Positions 1 to 7,033 of a stretch of DNA of 64,000 nt are shown piece by piece (the first letter of the stretch is position 1; every line of letters begins with the position of its first letter). Origin of the DNA: CAWABB01 sp963780165 (GTDB taxonomy: Bacteria; Bacteroidota; Ignavibacteria; UBA10030; UBA6906); NCBI GenBank assembly GCA_963780165.1, contig CAWABB010000001.1, forward strand, positions 2,232,001 to 2,296,000, in the 5' to 3' direction. The position numbers and the translations under genes were made by a program. Under the pieces are notes generated by a model, which worked only from the letters and a program-made list of their open reading frames with translations, did not search any database and was not told the DNA's origin.

Positions 1-2
1 GG

Positions 3-758
3 AACCTCAAGGAGCTCGTCCGCACAGGGGGATTCCGGGAGGACCTCTTCTACCGGCTGAACGTCCTCACGGTGGAGATCGCTCCCCTGCGGGAGCGGAG
101 AGAAGACATCCCGTTGCTTGTGCAGCACTTCCTCCGGAGCGAGGGCGATGGGTTGAGCATCTCGCGGAACGTCATGGAAGCGCTCGAAGCGTACAGCTGG
201 CCCGGGAACATTCGCGAGCTCGAGAGCGCAATCCGGCGGGCCGCGCTGCTTGCGCGCGCGGATCAGCGGTCGATGATCAGCGTGAAGGACCTCACGGACG
301 AAGTCGCTGCCGTCGTTCGGGGAAGGGTCCCTCTTGAAGAGCAGATCCTCACAAGCCTGCGTGAGAAAGAGTTTTCGCGCAGCGCCATCACGGCCACGGC
401 CACGGAGGTGGGCGGACTCAACCGGGGCACCGTCGCCGAGTATCTCCGCGGCGAAGCAATCCGTGCGTTTGTTGAACACCGGTTCGATGTGGAGAAGGCC
501 GTCCGTGCGGTGTCGCTTTCGGCTGAGGTGAAGGTCAACGACCGCATCAGGAAACGGCTGATCGACTACCTGGCGAACCTGGTCGAGGCACTCGATCGTG
601 GTCGTCCCTGGAACGAGGTGCGTGAGGGATTGAAACCGAAGATGAAGAATCTCCCGCAGCGGTATCACAAGCATCTTGAAGAGGCTGCAGAGGCGTATTT
701 TCGAGGGCTCTGGCAGCTCCCCGCAGAGCCTTCTGGCGGCCCCGGGGGTTCACTCTGA
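3..758 (+). CDS. Sigma-54 dependent transcriptional activator, C-terminal part (5' partial)
   Basis: The reading frame is open to the left edge, so only the end of the protein is visible. The first ~80 residues finish an NtrC-type AAA+ domain: FREDLFYRLNV, APLRERREDIPLL and WPGNIREL are diagnostic. Such proteins use ATP to open sigma-54 RNA polymerase complexes. The remaining ~150 residues are longer than a usual Fis-type tail. They contain a possible helix-turn-helix (SAITATATEVGG followed by RGTVAEYL) and then a charged helical region I do not recognise. The next genes on the same strand encode envelope stress/efflux-like proteins, which it may control, but no clear -24/-12 promoter is visible in the gap. 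The sensory N-terminus lies outside the window. Confidence 0.85.
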   Translation, partial: NLKELVRTGGFREDLFYRLNVLTVEIAPLRERREDIPLLVQHFLRSEGDGLSISRNVMEALEAYSWPGNIRELESAIRRAALLARADQRSMISVKDLTDEVAAVVRGRVPLEEQILTSLREKEFSRSAITATATEVGGLNRGTVAEYLRGEAIRAFVEHRFDVEKAVRAVSLSAEVKVNDRIRKRLIDYLANLVEALDRGRPWNEVREGLKPKMKNLPQRYHKHLEEAAEAYFRGLWQLPAEPSGGPGGSL

Positions 759-771
759 AACACGGTAAACC

Positions 772-800
772 TTTCCATGTCGCGGCGTGTCCAATATGAT
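772..800 (+). promoter_or_regulatory. Possible sigma-70 type promoter
   Basis: TTTCCA and TATGAT are separated by 17 bases, ending about 50 bases before the start of the Spy-like gene. The -10 is good and the -35 is weak. No TGGC-N8-TTGC sigma-54 element is seen in this gap. Confidence 0.3.
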
Positions 801-851
801 AGCGGGAATGAAGAGTCAACTTTTGTGACATTTCTCCAGAGGCCTCTGACC

Positions 852-1241
852 ATGCGTACAACCACCTCTTTTCTTAGCGCGCTCGTCCTGATTCTTGTCG
901 CTTCCACCCTTGCAGATGCGCAGCCTTCCGGCCCCACCGCGCCACCCGATAGCGCACGGATTGAGCAGACGATTGCCGACATGAAAGCAAAGGTAAAGAT
1001 TTCCGACGCTCAGGCGACGAAGATCCGCCCCATTCTCCAGGACAACATGGCTGCCATGCAGAGGGACCGGGCTTCGGGTCAGATGAACCGCGAGGCGGCC
1101 CGGGAGCGGATGCTCGCCATGGACGAGAAGATCAAAGCGGTGCTGACCGCCGAGCAGTTGCCGTTGTACGACAAATACCGCGAGGAGCGGCGCCAGATGA
1201 TGCGAGACCGGATGCGTGAGACGCAGGAGAGACCGCAGTGA
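852..1241 (+). CDS. Spy/CpxP-like periplasmic protein
   Basis: A 129-residue protein with a clear signal peptide (MRTTTSFLSALVLILVASTLADAQ). The mature part is charged and helical: KVKISDAQATKIRPIL followed by VLTAEQLPLYDKYREERRQ resembles the LTxxQ repeats of Spy/CpxP envelope chaperones and metal sensors. The start at 852 was chosen over an upstream in-frame codon because the signal peptide begins there. The stop codon overlaps the GTG of the MacA-like adaptor (GTGA), so translation is probably coupled. The role is inferred as periplasmic chaperone or sensor working with the efflux genes; the family assignment rests on composition and motif only. Confidence 0.65.
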   Translation: MRTTTSFLSALVLILVASTLADAQPSGPTAPPDSARIEQTIADMKAKVKISDAQATKIRPILQDNMAAMQRDRASGQMNREAARERMLAMDEKIKAVLTAEQLPLYDKYREERRQMMRDRMRETQERPQ

Positions 1242-2686
1242 AGAGAGCAGTGATTGTCGCCGCCGCGGTCGTCGTTGTTGCGGTCGGAGCCTGGGTTGTC
1301 TTCGGGGTCGGGCGAAATGACGCTGAGCCGACCTCGCCGGCCAGCCAGCTGCAACGGGAGGCAAGGCTCGTTCGGGGGGATCTCGAGTTGACCGTCTCTG
1401 CCGACGGCGTCGTGCAGCCGATCAACAAGGTCGAAGTGAAATCAAAAGCGAGCGGCCAGATTCTGGAACTGAACTTCGTCGAAGGGCAGGAGGTCACGAA
1501 AGACGAGCTGCTGATCGCCCTCGATCAAAGGACGGCGCTCAACGATTATGAGCAGGCGAAGGCGGATCTCGAGCTCGCTCAGGCGAACGCCGCCCAGCAG
1601 GAGAACAACTACCGGCGCTCCGGTGAGCTGTTCGAAAAGCACATGATCTCCCAGCAAGAGCTGGATCTGGCGAACGTCGAGTTCGTGCGGGCCAAGTCGT
1701 CGCTCGTCAAGGCCCGCGCGGCGCTGTCGTCGGCCGACGAGCGCCTGCGCGACACGCGGATCCGCGCGCCCATCACGGGGATCATCCTCACGAAGAATGT
1801 GGAGATCGGGCAGATCATCTCTTCGGGTGTGTCGAACGTGGGCGGGGGATCGTTGCTTGCGACCCTTGCCGACATGACGCAGGTGTACGTCGAGACGAAT
1901 GTGGACGAAGTGGACATCGGCCGGGTTGCCGTAGGGCAGACTGCAAAGGTCGTGGCGGACGCGTATCCGGACGATGCATTCACGGGCGAAGTGATCCGGA
2001 TCGCGCCCCTCGGCAAAACTGCGCAGAATGTGACGGTGTTCAGCGTCATCATCCTGGTGAAGAACCGCGGCGGGCGGCTCAAGGCCGGGATGAGCGCGTC
2101 GGTGGACATCGAGATCTTCCGACGTCAGAATGTGCTCCTGGCTCCCAATGAAGCTCTCATCGATCCGAAAAGCGAGCAGGGACGCGAGCTGATAGCCTCA
2201 CACGCGGAAGGGAATGGCGGTAGTGTCGATTCGGCCGGCGGGCTGCAGGCGCCACCCGCGGGCATGATGCCGGATCCGGGATCGTTCAGGGAGCGGATGC
2301 AGTCGATGTCGCCCGAGGAGCGTGAGAAGATGCGTGAGGAATTCCGGAAGCGGGTGGAGCAGATGTCGCCGGAGGAGCGCGAGCGCTTCCGCGCCATGCG
2401 CGGAGGTGGAGGAGGCGAGGGCGGAAGCCCCGGCCGCAGATCGGGCCAGGCTCCACGGCAGGAGGAAGCGCGGCGCAGGCTCGTGCTGGTCCGCGACTCG
2501 AGCGGGTTTTCCCCCAGGATGGTCAGGGTTGGCGTGGCCAACTACGACTACAGCGAAGTACTCGAGGGCCTGCGCGAAGGCGACGAAGTCCAGATCACGA
2601 CAGTCTCGCGCGCGAAACAGGATGCCGAAGCCTTCAATGAACGCATGAGAAGCAGGCAGGGTATGGGAGGAGTCCGCGTCCGGTGA
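1238..2686 (+). CDS. MacA-like periplasmic adaptor (HlyD/RND-MFP family)
   Basis: A 482-residue membrane fusion protein with one N-terminal membrane anchor (about residues 3-24). A split biotinyl-lipoyl domain (VEVKSKASGQILELNFVEG and TRIRAPITGIIL) flanks a coiled-coil hairpin rich in Ala, Glu and Gln, followed by beta-barrel and membrane-proximal domains (VNVDEV-like, GQTAKVVADAYPD). Such adaptors bridge an inner-membrane pump to an outer-membrane channel. Odd feature: about residues 345-410 are a low-complexity insert with two MSPEERE repeats and a Gly-rich run, resembling the LTxxQ/Spy proteins and absent from typical MacA. The GTG start overlaps the preceding stop, and the 3' end overlaps the permease gene by GTGA. 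Confidence 0.9.
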   Translation: MKRAVIVAAAVVVVAVGAWVVFGVGRNDAEPTSPASQLQREARLVRGDLELTVSADGVVQPINKVEVKSKASGQILELNFVEGQEVTKDELLIALDQRTALNDYEQAKADLELAQANAAQQENNYRRSGELFEKHMISQQELDLANVEFVRAKSSLVKARAALSSADERLRDTRIRAPITGIILTKNVEIGQIISSGVSNVGGGSLLATLADMTQVYVETNVDEVDIGRVAVGQTAKVVADAYPDDAFTGEVIRIAPLGKTAQNVTVFSVIILVKNRGGRLKAGMSASVDIEIFRRQNVLLAPNEALIDPKSEQGRELIASHAEGNGGSVDSAGGLQAPPAGMMPDPGSFRERMQSMSPEEREKMREEFRKRVEQMSPEERERFRAMRGGGGGEGGSPGRRSGQAPRQEEARRRLVLVRDSSGFSPRMVRVGVANYDYSEVLEGLREGDEVQITTVSRAKQDAEAFNERMRSRQGMGGVRVR

Positions 2687-3900
2687 AAGCAGGAGAGAGC
2701 TTCGCTACCGCCTTCCGGGCCATCCTGGCGAACAAATTCCGGGCGCTCCTGACGATGCTGGGGATCATCATCGGCGTTGCCGCCGTGATCACAATGATCG
2801 GCATCGGGGAGGGAGCTCAGCAGGCCGTGGTGGAGCGCATTCAGTCGCTCGGGTCGAACCTCCTCTTCATCTCGCCCGGAGTGCACCGGGAAGGCGGTTC
2901 TCCCGTCACGCAGGCGGGCTCAAGCGTTCGCCTGAAGGTGAAGGATGCCGACGCCATCCGGGAGCAATCCACGTACGTGGATGCGGTCGTTCCGGAGCTC
3001 TCCCGACAGGCCCAGGTGAAGTACGAGAATCGAAACTGGGGCACCAGAATCATCGGTACTGTCCCGGAGTACGAATCCGTCCGCAGCTTCCGGGCCGTCC
3101 GCGGCAGGTTCTTCAGCCATTCGGAAGAGCGTGGGGTCGCGAAGGTCTGCCTTCTCGGGGCGACCGTCGCCGAAACCCTCTTCCCCGAGAGCGACCCCCT
3201 CGGCGCGCAGATTCGTATCCAGGGACAGACCTTCACCGTCATCGGACTCCTGGAAAGCAAGGGGCAAAGCGGGTGGCAGAATCCGGACGACCAGATCATC
3301 GTTCCCCTCTCGACGGCCCAGCGCCGTCTCTTCGGTCTCGACTATCTCTCCCAGATCACTGTTCGCGCGCCGAGCGACAAGATGATGGACAAGGCGTTCC
3401 TGGACATCGAGCGGATCCTCCGGAGGGAACACAGGCTCCGCCCGGAGTGGGACAACGATTTCACCATCAGGAACCAGGCGGATATCATTCAGACGTTCCA
3501 GGAAACGCAGGAAACGTTCACGCTGCTGCTCGCGGGAATCGCCGCCGTGTCGCTGGTCGTCGGCGGCATCGGCATCATGAACATTATGCTGATTTCGGTC
3601 ACCGAACGCACGCGTGAGATCGGGATCAGGAAGGCCGTCGGTGCACGGAAGCGGGACATCATGCTCCAGTTTCTGATCGAGTCCGTCGTGCTGAGCGTGG
3701 CCGGAGGAATTATCGGCATCGGGGTCGGCATCGCCGCGTCGTTTGTGATCACCAGGTACGGCGAATGGAATCCGATTATCTCTCCGAACTCCATTGTGCT
3801 CAGCTTCCTCTTTGCCTCGTTCGTCGGGATTTTTTTCGGACTGTACCCCGCATGGAAAGCTGCGATGTCCGACACCATCGAGGCGCTGCGCTATGAATAG
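2683..3900 (+). CDS. MacB-like ABC transporter permease (FtsX/MacB_PCD)
   Basis: A 405-residue permease with the MacB layout: an N-terminal transmembrane helix (FRALLTMLGIIIGVAAVI), a large periplasmic domain (about residues 45-270) and three C-terminal helices with the conserved GGIGIMNIMLISVTERTREI and GIRKAVGARKRDI segments of the FtsX superfamily. In MacAB-type systems such permeases act as mechanotransmitters for export of peptides, lipoproteins or drugs. This protein has no fused ATPase domain and no ATPase gene adjoins it within the window, so the nucleotide-binding subunit must lie upstream or elsewhere. It starts with GTG inside the end of the adaptor gene and overlaps the next gene by 8 bases. 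Confidence 0.9.
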   Translation: MKAGESFATAFRAILANKFRALLTMLGIIIGVAAVITMIGIGEGAQQAVVERIQSLGSNLLFISPGVHREGGSPVTQAGSSVRLKVKDADAIREQSTYVDAVVPELSRQAQVKYENRNWGTRIIGTVPEYESVRSFRAVRGRFFSHSEERGVAKVCLLGATVAETLFPESDPLGAQIRIQGQTFTVIGLLESKGQSGWQNPDDQIIVPLSTAQRRLFGLDYLSQITVRAPSDKMMDKAFLDIERILRREHRLRPEWDNDFTIRNQADIIQTFQETQETFTLLLAGIAAVSLVVGGIGIMNIMLISVTERTREIGIRKAVGARKRDIMLQFLIESVVLSVAGGIIGIGVGIAASFVITRYGEWNPIISPNSIVLSFLFASFVGIFFGLYPAWKAAMSDTIEALRYE

Positions 3901-4681
3901 TGCAACCGGCGCATCAGGCACGACGCCCTCGCGGCAACCGGTCAGCGCGGTCATCATCACGATGAATGAGGGGGTGAACATCGAGCGCTGCCTCGACTCC
4001 GTCCGGTGGTGCGACGAGATCGTTGTGGTCGACTCCGGTAGCTCGGACGCCACCGTCGGGATCGCACGGCGGTACGGGTGCCTCGTGTCGATTCGACCGT
4101 TTACCGGCTACGGTGACCAGAAGCAGTTCGCCGTCGACCAGGCGTCGCACGATTGGATCCTCAGCATCGATGCCGATGAAGTGATCACTCCCGGACTTCG
4201 CGATGAGCTGCTCGCGTTTCTGGGGATGGGGAGCGCGGATGCCGCGGGCGTGGAGATTCCGCGCACGATGGTGTTTCTCGGCCGGGAATTCAAGCGCGGC
4301 GCGGAACATGCTTCCCCGCTGCTCAGGATGTTCCGGCGTTCGCTGGGGGGGTTCACGTCGGCCGCGGTTCACGAGCGGATCGATGTGCGGGGAAAGGTGA
4401 CGCGCTGCGGCGGGGAGATGCTTCACTACAGCTATGTCTCGATCGAACAGTATCTTCAGAAGTTCAACGCTTACACAACGGCGGCCGCGCGGATGCAGCA
4501 TGCGCAGGGCAATCGCGCCTCCGTGGCCTCGATCGCGCTGGCGTTTCCTCTCGGCTTCGTCAGGCAGTATTTCCTCAAGGGCAACTTCCTGAACGGCTAT
4601 CCCGGGTTTCTCTGGGCGTTCCTCTCGGCCGTCTATCCGGTCGTGAAGTACGCGAAGCTCCGGCAACTCTCCCGCACGTAA
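3893..4681 (+). CDS. Family 2 glycosyltransferase (WaaE/KdtX-like)
   Basis: A 262-residue GT-A fold glycosyltransferase. The motifs VSAVIITMNEGVNIERCLDSVRW, EIVVVDSGSSD and ILSIDADEVI contain the nucleotide-sugar site and the DxD-like metal site. The later segment RGAEHASPLLRMFRR and the basic hydrophobic C-terminus are typical of lipopolysaccharide core or glycolipid glucosyltransferases that work at the inner face of the cytoplasmic membrane. The ATG at 3893 overlaps the end of the permease gene, which suggests cotranscription with the efflux set. The acceptor cannot be told from sequence. Confidence 0.88.
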   Translation: MNSATGASGTTPSRQPVSAVIITMNEGVNIERCLDSVRWCDEIVVVDSGSSDATVGIARRYGCLVSIRPFTGYGDQKQFAVDQASHDWILSIDADEVITPGLRDELLAFLGMGSADAAGVEIPRTMVFLGREFKRGAEHASPLLRMFRRSLGGFTSAAVHERIDVRGKVTRCGGEMLHYSYVSIEQYLQKFNAYTTAAARMQHAQGNRASVASIALAFPLGFVRQYFLKGNFLNGYPGFLWAFLSAVYPVVKYAKLRQLSRT

Positions 4682-5029
4682 GGCCCCGCCCGGGGGCGTG
4701 TCTTCTCTACCGACATTGTTCGGTCATCGGTCTCCGGCCTTCAGGGGATGAGGGTGCCCTGTCACCTCTCTCGGGCATCCCATCGCTTCCGCGGGGTTTT
4801 TGGGCGTCCCGCACTTCGTCTGCCACTTCCCGCAGTTCGCCGGGCCTCCAGTGACCCCCCGCGCAACGCAAAACGGCTGTAACTCATTTACCGGAAAAGG
4901 GTTGTCCGGGTCACGCCACCGGTCCACATCTCTGGCACGGCCATTGAAAGAACTATGGGCGCTGGCGCGTTCGAATTCGAACTGCCGTTGCACATTCCAA
5001 TCACCATTCAGTATGCGGGGGAGACAGTC
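4682..5029 (+). other. Intergenic region without a recognisable gene
   Basis: There is a short GC stem (GCCCC, 5-base loop, GGGGC) just after the glycosyltransferase stop and a TTCGAATTCGAA-type palindrome at about 4970-4981. The last bases carry the ribosome-binding sequence GGGGGAG for the following lipoprotein. No convincing promoter or RNA gene is seen. Confidence 0.4.
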
Positions 5030-6028
5030 ATGAGCAAGCGCGGAGAGCTGTGGACGCTGGCAGGTCTGGCCGTGATGGGCCTTCTGATTGCCGGCTGTTC
5101 TGACAACCAGACCGGGCCTGGGGACGGCGGTGCGGCTCCGCTGGGGGTGACCACCGAAAAGCAGGCAATCGAGTATTACGCGGTGAACGACGGCTTTGTC
5201 GCGAACGATGAAGAGACCTTCGCAGACCGCGAAGTGACACCTGTCGACGCCGGCTCGTTTGGAAAGATTGATGCCGCGGTAACGCCGATCCGGTTCGCCA
5301 GGGTCATCACGGGCATCACGAAGACTGTGGAGACCACGTTCGAGCCCGGCGATGAGGTCGCGATCGCGCATATCACGAAGGACATCACGGGCATCTTCAA
5401 GATTCTCGTCGTGACGGCGGAGAACGAAACGCTGATGGTGGAAAAACCGTTCAACGACGTGTCCGAACGCAACGTGGTGTTCAAGCGTCTCGCACGCAAC
5501 CCGAACCGCTTCTGGCAGAACTGGATGCCGGTCTCGTCGTCGCTCGTGAGAGGCGAAACGATGCCCCCGAACAATTCCATCACGATCAAGCAGCTGGAGT
5601 TGATCACGGGGGACACCACGATCGTGATCACCGACCCGCTCGAGCATTACCTGTACTACGGTTGGATGGGGCAGCACCAGCTTCGCGCCGGCTTGAGGAA
5701 GTGTATGGTCCCAGAGCTGGTTGGCGGCCAGGAGGTGCGTATCCGCGTGACACTTGAGAGCACGTCGCCTGATACCGACTTCGTTGCGGTCCGATATGGC
5801 TTCAAGAACCTGAATTGGAAGAGGTTCCCGATGACCATGGTGGAGCAGCTGCAGAGCGGCGACGTGTACACGCGTGTCTACGAAACGGTCCGGGATCATC
5901 CGCTCTTCATGCACTACCACCGCGGCTGGTTCAACCTTGGGATCGACGCGGTGACGCATGAAACCCTGTTCGACGATCAGGCTCCGTATTCCGCGAGCTG
6001 GTGGGGGGTCCCGTACAGGGTTCTCTAG
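5030..6028 (+). CDS. Putative secreted lipoprotein of unknown function
   Basis: 332 residues starting with a type II signal peptide (MSKRGELWTLAGLAVMGLLIAGC) whose lipobox LIAGC puts the acylated cysteine at residue 23. The ATG at 5030 has a good GGGGGAG ribosome site; an upstream in-frame codon would place a non-signal extension ahead of the lipobox. The mature part is beta-rich, with repeated TxITGI segments (RVITGITKTVE, HITKDITGIFKI) and ends WGVPYRVL. I do not recognise the family. The next gene is also a lipoprotein, but the two are separated by a strong hairpin, so they may be independent units. Confidence 0.75.
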   Translation: MSKRGELWTLAGLAVMGLLIAGCSDNQTGPGDGGAAPLGVTTEKQAIEYYAVNDGFVANDEETFADREVTPVDAGSFGKIDAAVTPIRFARVITGITKTVETTFEPGDEVAIAHITKDITGIFKILVVTAENETLMVEKPFNDVSERNVVFKRLARNPNRFWQNWMPVSSSLVRGETMPPNNSITIKQLELITGDTTIVITDPLEHYLYYGWMGQHQLRAGLRKCMVPELVGGQEVRIRVTLESTSPDTDFVAVRYGFKNLNWKRFPMTMVEQLQSGDVYTRVYETVRDHPLFMHYHRGWFNLGIDAVTHETLFDDQAPYSASWWGVPYRVL

Positions 6029-6049
6029 AGTCGCCGCCGGTCTGCGCAA

Positions 6050-6080
6050 CGACCCCGGGCTGGAATCCAGTCCGGGGTCG
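6050..6080 (+). terminator. Strong hairpin, probable terminator
   Basis: The arms CGACCCCGGGCTGG and CCAGTCCGGGGTCG pair over 14 positions with one G-T wobble and an AAT loop. It lies 22 bases after the lipoprotein stop. There is no T run after it, so it may need Rho or act as an mRNA end stabiliser rather than an intrinsic terminator. Confidence 0.55.
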
Positions 6081-6097
6081 CGCGTTGTCCGGCGCGG

Positions 6098-6129
6098 TTG
6101 AATATCATACGGTGAATCGTGTATCTTGA
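6098..6129 (+). promoter_or_regulatory. Promoter upstream of the lipoprotein/barrel operon
   Basis: TTG-N21-TATCTTGA, matching the spacing and -10 form seen at several other genes and tRNAs in the window. The -10 lies 17-24 bases before the ATG at 6146, so the 5' leader would be very short. Confidence 0.5.
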
Positions 6130-6145
6130 CAGCACAGGCGGACAC

Positions 6146-7033
6146 ATGAAACGCGCGCGCGACATTCTATCGACCCTCACCATCGTTCTCCTGACGGGAT
6201 GCCAGCAGCCATCCGACATCGTGGTGGCCCCTGCATCGGCCGACCAGGCCAGCGTGGAAATTGTCCCGGTCGTCGTTCCGGACACCGCCTCGTCAGGCGC
6301 GTGGTCCGATTCGACTGCTCTCTTGCCGCAGGAACAGTCGCTGCGAGGCGGATCGTTCCTGCTGAATCGGGTGACCCACGATACCGGAACGGGCAGCGTG
6401 AAATTCGCGTTTGCGCACGCCTTCTTTGCCGACAGCGCCGTGCAGATGTGGGGCAAGAACTGCGGGTTCAGCGGGCGCGATCTCGGGGCGATCGCCTTCG
6501 ACGGGGGGCTGATGCTCCGATACCCTCACGTACTCCACGCCAGGACGAACCTCGGCATCGATACCGCCCTGGCACGCGGCGTTGCCTATATCTCCAATGG
6601 GACCCAGACGTACGCGCCAAACCGCGAGTTCTCCTGGGTGCTCAATCCTGCGGGCAATCATTTCGTGACGGTGTCGGTCAGGACGCCCGACGACCTGGTG
6701 GTGCGTGCGCCGCTCGGGGGGACTCGTGTGTCCAGAACCCAGGACCTCGAGCTGCGGTGGACAGGGGCGAACGGCAGGATGGACATCGTGATCAGCACCT
6801 ATGAGCCGATGCGGCGTAAGAGCCGCCCGATTCTCACGCTGAATCCGCCTGCAAGCGCGGGACGTGTTGTGCTTCCAGCGCGGCTTCTCTCGGGCCTGCC
6901 TGCGACAGCCCGGTTCTATATCATCACGTTCATCCTCTCGAATCGCACGGAATCGATCTCTGTGCCGCAGTATCCGGCGCGGGTGTTCGCCCGGGCGGCC
7001 GACGTCTACAACAGCTACGTCGAGATCCGGTGA
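6146..7033 (+). CDS. Putative lipoprotein, first gene of barrel-transglutaminase trio
   Basis: 295 residues with a lipoprotein signal (MKRARDILSTLTIVLLTGC; lipobox LLTGC). The start at 6146 has AGGCGGA upstream. The mature protein looks like two beta-sandwich modules: one with a FAFAHAFFADSAVQMW stretch, and a fibronectin/Ig-like C-terminal one (RAPLGGTRVSRTQDLELRWTG). No catalytic motif was recognised. Its TGA overlaps the GTG of the next gene, indicating coupled translation with the barrel-transglutaminase protein, so the two products probably act together in the envelope. Confidence 0.72.
   Translation: MKRARDILSTLTIVLLTGCQQPSDIVVAPASADQASVEIVPVVVPDTASSGAWSDSTALLPQEQSLRGGSFLLNRVTHDTGTGSVKFAFAHAFFADSAVQMWGKNCGFSGRDLGAIAFDGGLMLRYPHVLHARTNLGIDTALARGVAYISNGTQTYAPNREFSWVLNPAGNHFVTVSVRTPDDLVVRAPLGGTRVSRTQDLELRWTGANGRMDIVISTYEPMRRKSRPILTLNPPASAGRVVLPARLLSGLPATARFYIITFILSNRTESISVPQYPARVFARAADVYNSYVEIR

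Noticed and set aside
759..851. Sigma-54 promoter for the efflux genes
   Set aside because: No GG/GC pair with -24/-12 spacing could be found; only a sigma-70 type pair is visible.
4724..6145. Long open frame on the minus strand across the lipoprotein gene
   Set aside because: It has Arg/His/Pro-rich shadow composition, no domain, and overlaps a gene with a clear lipobox and ribosome site. High GC gives many long antisense frames; similar ones at 2920-4053, 13553-14839, 18607-19989, 32819-34315 and 44126-45538 were dropped for the same reason.
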